Below, piece after piece: positions 15,450-15,590 of a stretch of 15,590 nucleotides of DNA (position 1 is the stretch's first letter; every line of letters begins with the position of its first letter). The notes under the pieces are model-generated. The model was not told where the DNA came from. It searched no databases and saw only the letters and a program-made list of their open reading frames with translations. The translations under genes and the position numbers were made by a program. The stretch is taken from assembly GCA_002404345.1 (NCBI GenBank), contig DHJN01000087.1, positions 15,644 to 31,233 on the forward strand, given 5' to 3'. This stretch comes from Actinobacteria bacterium UBA4719. GTDB lineage: Bacteria; Actinomycetota; Actinomycetes; Actinomycetales; Dermatophilaceae.

Positions 15450-15479
15450 GTCACTGTCCGTCGAGCGCCACACACCTCA
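15450..15479 (-). repeat. Right terminal inverted repeat of the IS3 element
   Basis: Read on the minus strand it starts TGAGGTGTGTGGC and ends ACGGACAGTGAC. It lies upstream of orfA and pairs with 14174-14203. Confidence 0.75.
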
Positions 15480-15590
15480 AAGCTCATCGTGGTCAGGTAG
15501 AGGCATTTCAGCGCCGCTTGCTCGGTCGGGAAGTGCCCTCGGGCGTTGACCGCGCGACGATAACGCGCAATGGCATTAACTTTAGTTCTG
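15480..15590 (-). pseudogene. C-terminal part of an IS256-family transposase, cut by the IS3 element and the window edge
   Basis: Minus-strand reading from the right edge gives NAIARYRRAVNARGHFPTEQ then AALKCLYLTTMS. RGHFPTEQAALKCLYL is a hallmark of the C-terminal region of actinobacterial IS256-type transposases, normally followed by LDPTG and RWTMRWKPALNAF. That tail is absent: homology ends where the IS3 right end begins (15479). The upstream part of the gene lies beyond the window, so I cannot tell whether the rest is intact; this end is truncated. Confidence 0.75.

Larger units (their letters stand above)
14174..15479 (-). mobile_element. Complete IS3-family insertion sequence (1306 bp) with orfA and orfB
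   Basis: Ends were set from terminal inverted repeats beginning TGA. The left end starts TGATCTGG at 14174, and the right end read inward starts TGAGGTGT at 15479. The first 30 bases match at about 22 positions, including ACGGACAG[C/T]GAC at 14192-14203 and 15450-15461. The ends are supported independently, because the YceH homology stops at 14173 and the IS256 homology begins just beyond 15479. The two minus-strand frames have the standard IS3 layout. No flanking target duplication is visible (cat on the left, aag on the right). It appears intact and possibly active. The subgroup within IS3 is not resolved. Confidence 0.85.

Noticed and set aside
14192..15461. IS3 boundaries placed at the short ACGGACAG inverted repeats
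   Set aside because: The similarity extends 18 bases further out on both sides to TGA termini, and the flanking YceH and IS256 homologies stop at those outer positions.
1..15590. CRISPR array
   Set aside because: No regularly spaced repeat units are visible; the only repeats are the single pairs reported here.

Overview
The window is high-GC DNA with GTG/TTG starts, GTGA stop-start overlaps and gene families typical of Actinomycetota. I cannot name a genus. It reads as accessory DNA: one complete anti-plasmid defence operon lies between a chromosomal-type helicase gene and a stretch of gene and insertion-sequence debris.

Left (1-2873, minus): a large SNF2-family DEAD/DEAH helicase gene runs off the left edge. 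Its frame is open for 957 codons from a GTG at 2873. Upstream of it lie a short unexplained frame (2880-3011) and a decayed AbiEi-type antitoxin gene (about 3072-3511). The antitoxin remnant has lost its 5' end where the next operon starts.

Centre (3525-11617, plus): four tightly packed genes form a complete Wadjet (JetABCD) locus of the TIGR02677/02678/02680/02679 lineage, most likely type II. jetA encodes the kleisin-like subunit, jetB the MukE/KITE-like subunit, jetC an SMC-like ATPase with Walker A, coiled coils, hinge, signature and Walker B, and jetD a Toprim-type nuclease. jetA/jetB and jetB/jetC overlap by GTGA, and jetD starts 1 base after the jetC stop. From the known biology of the family, JetABC extrudes DNA loops and JetD cuts small closed circles such as plasmids. 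An imperfect direct repeat (11 of 13 bases) brackets the operon closely.

Right (11618-15590): a decayed IS630-type transposase fragment begins just behind jetD. It is followed by about 500 bases with no convincing gene, then a minus-strand two-TM potassium channel-like gene with an RCK-pore-RCK layout. Next come a YceH (DUF480) N-terminal fragment, a complete IS3-family element (14174-15479) with orfA/orfB and a poly-A slippage site, and the C-terminal end of an IS256-family transposase running off the right edge. The IS3 element joins two unrelated gene fragments without a visible target duplication, which points to rearrangement after insertion.
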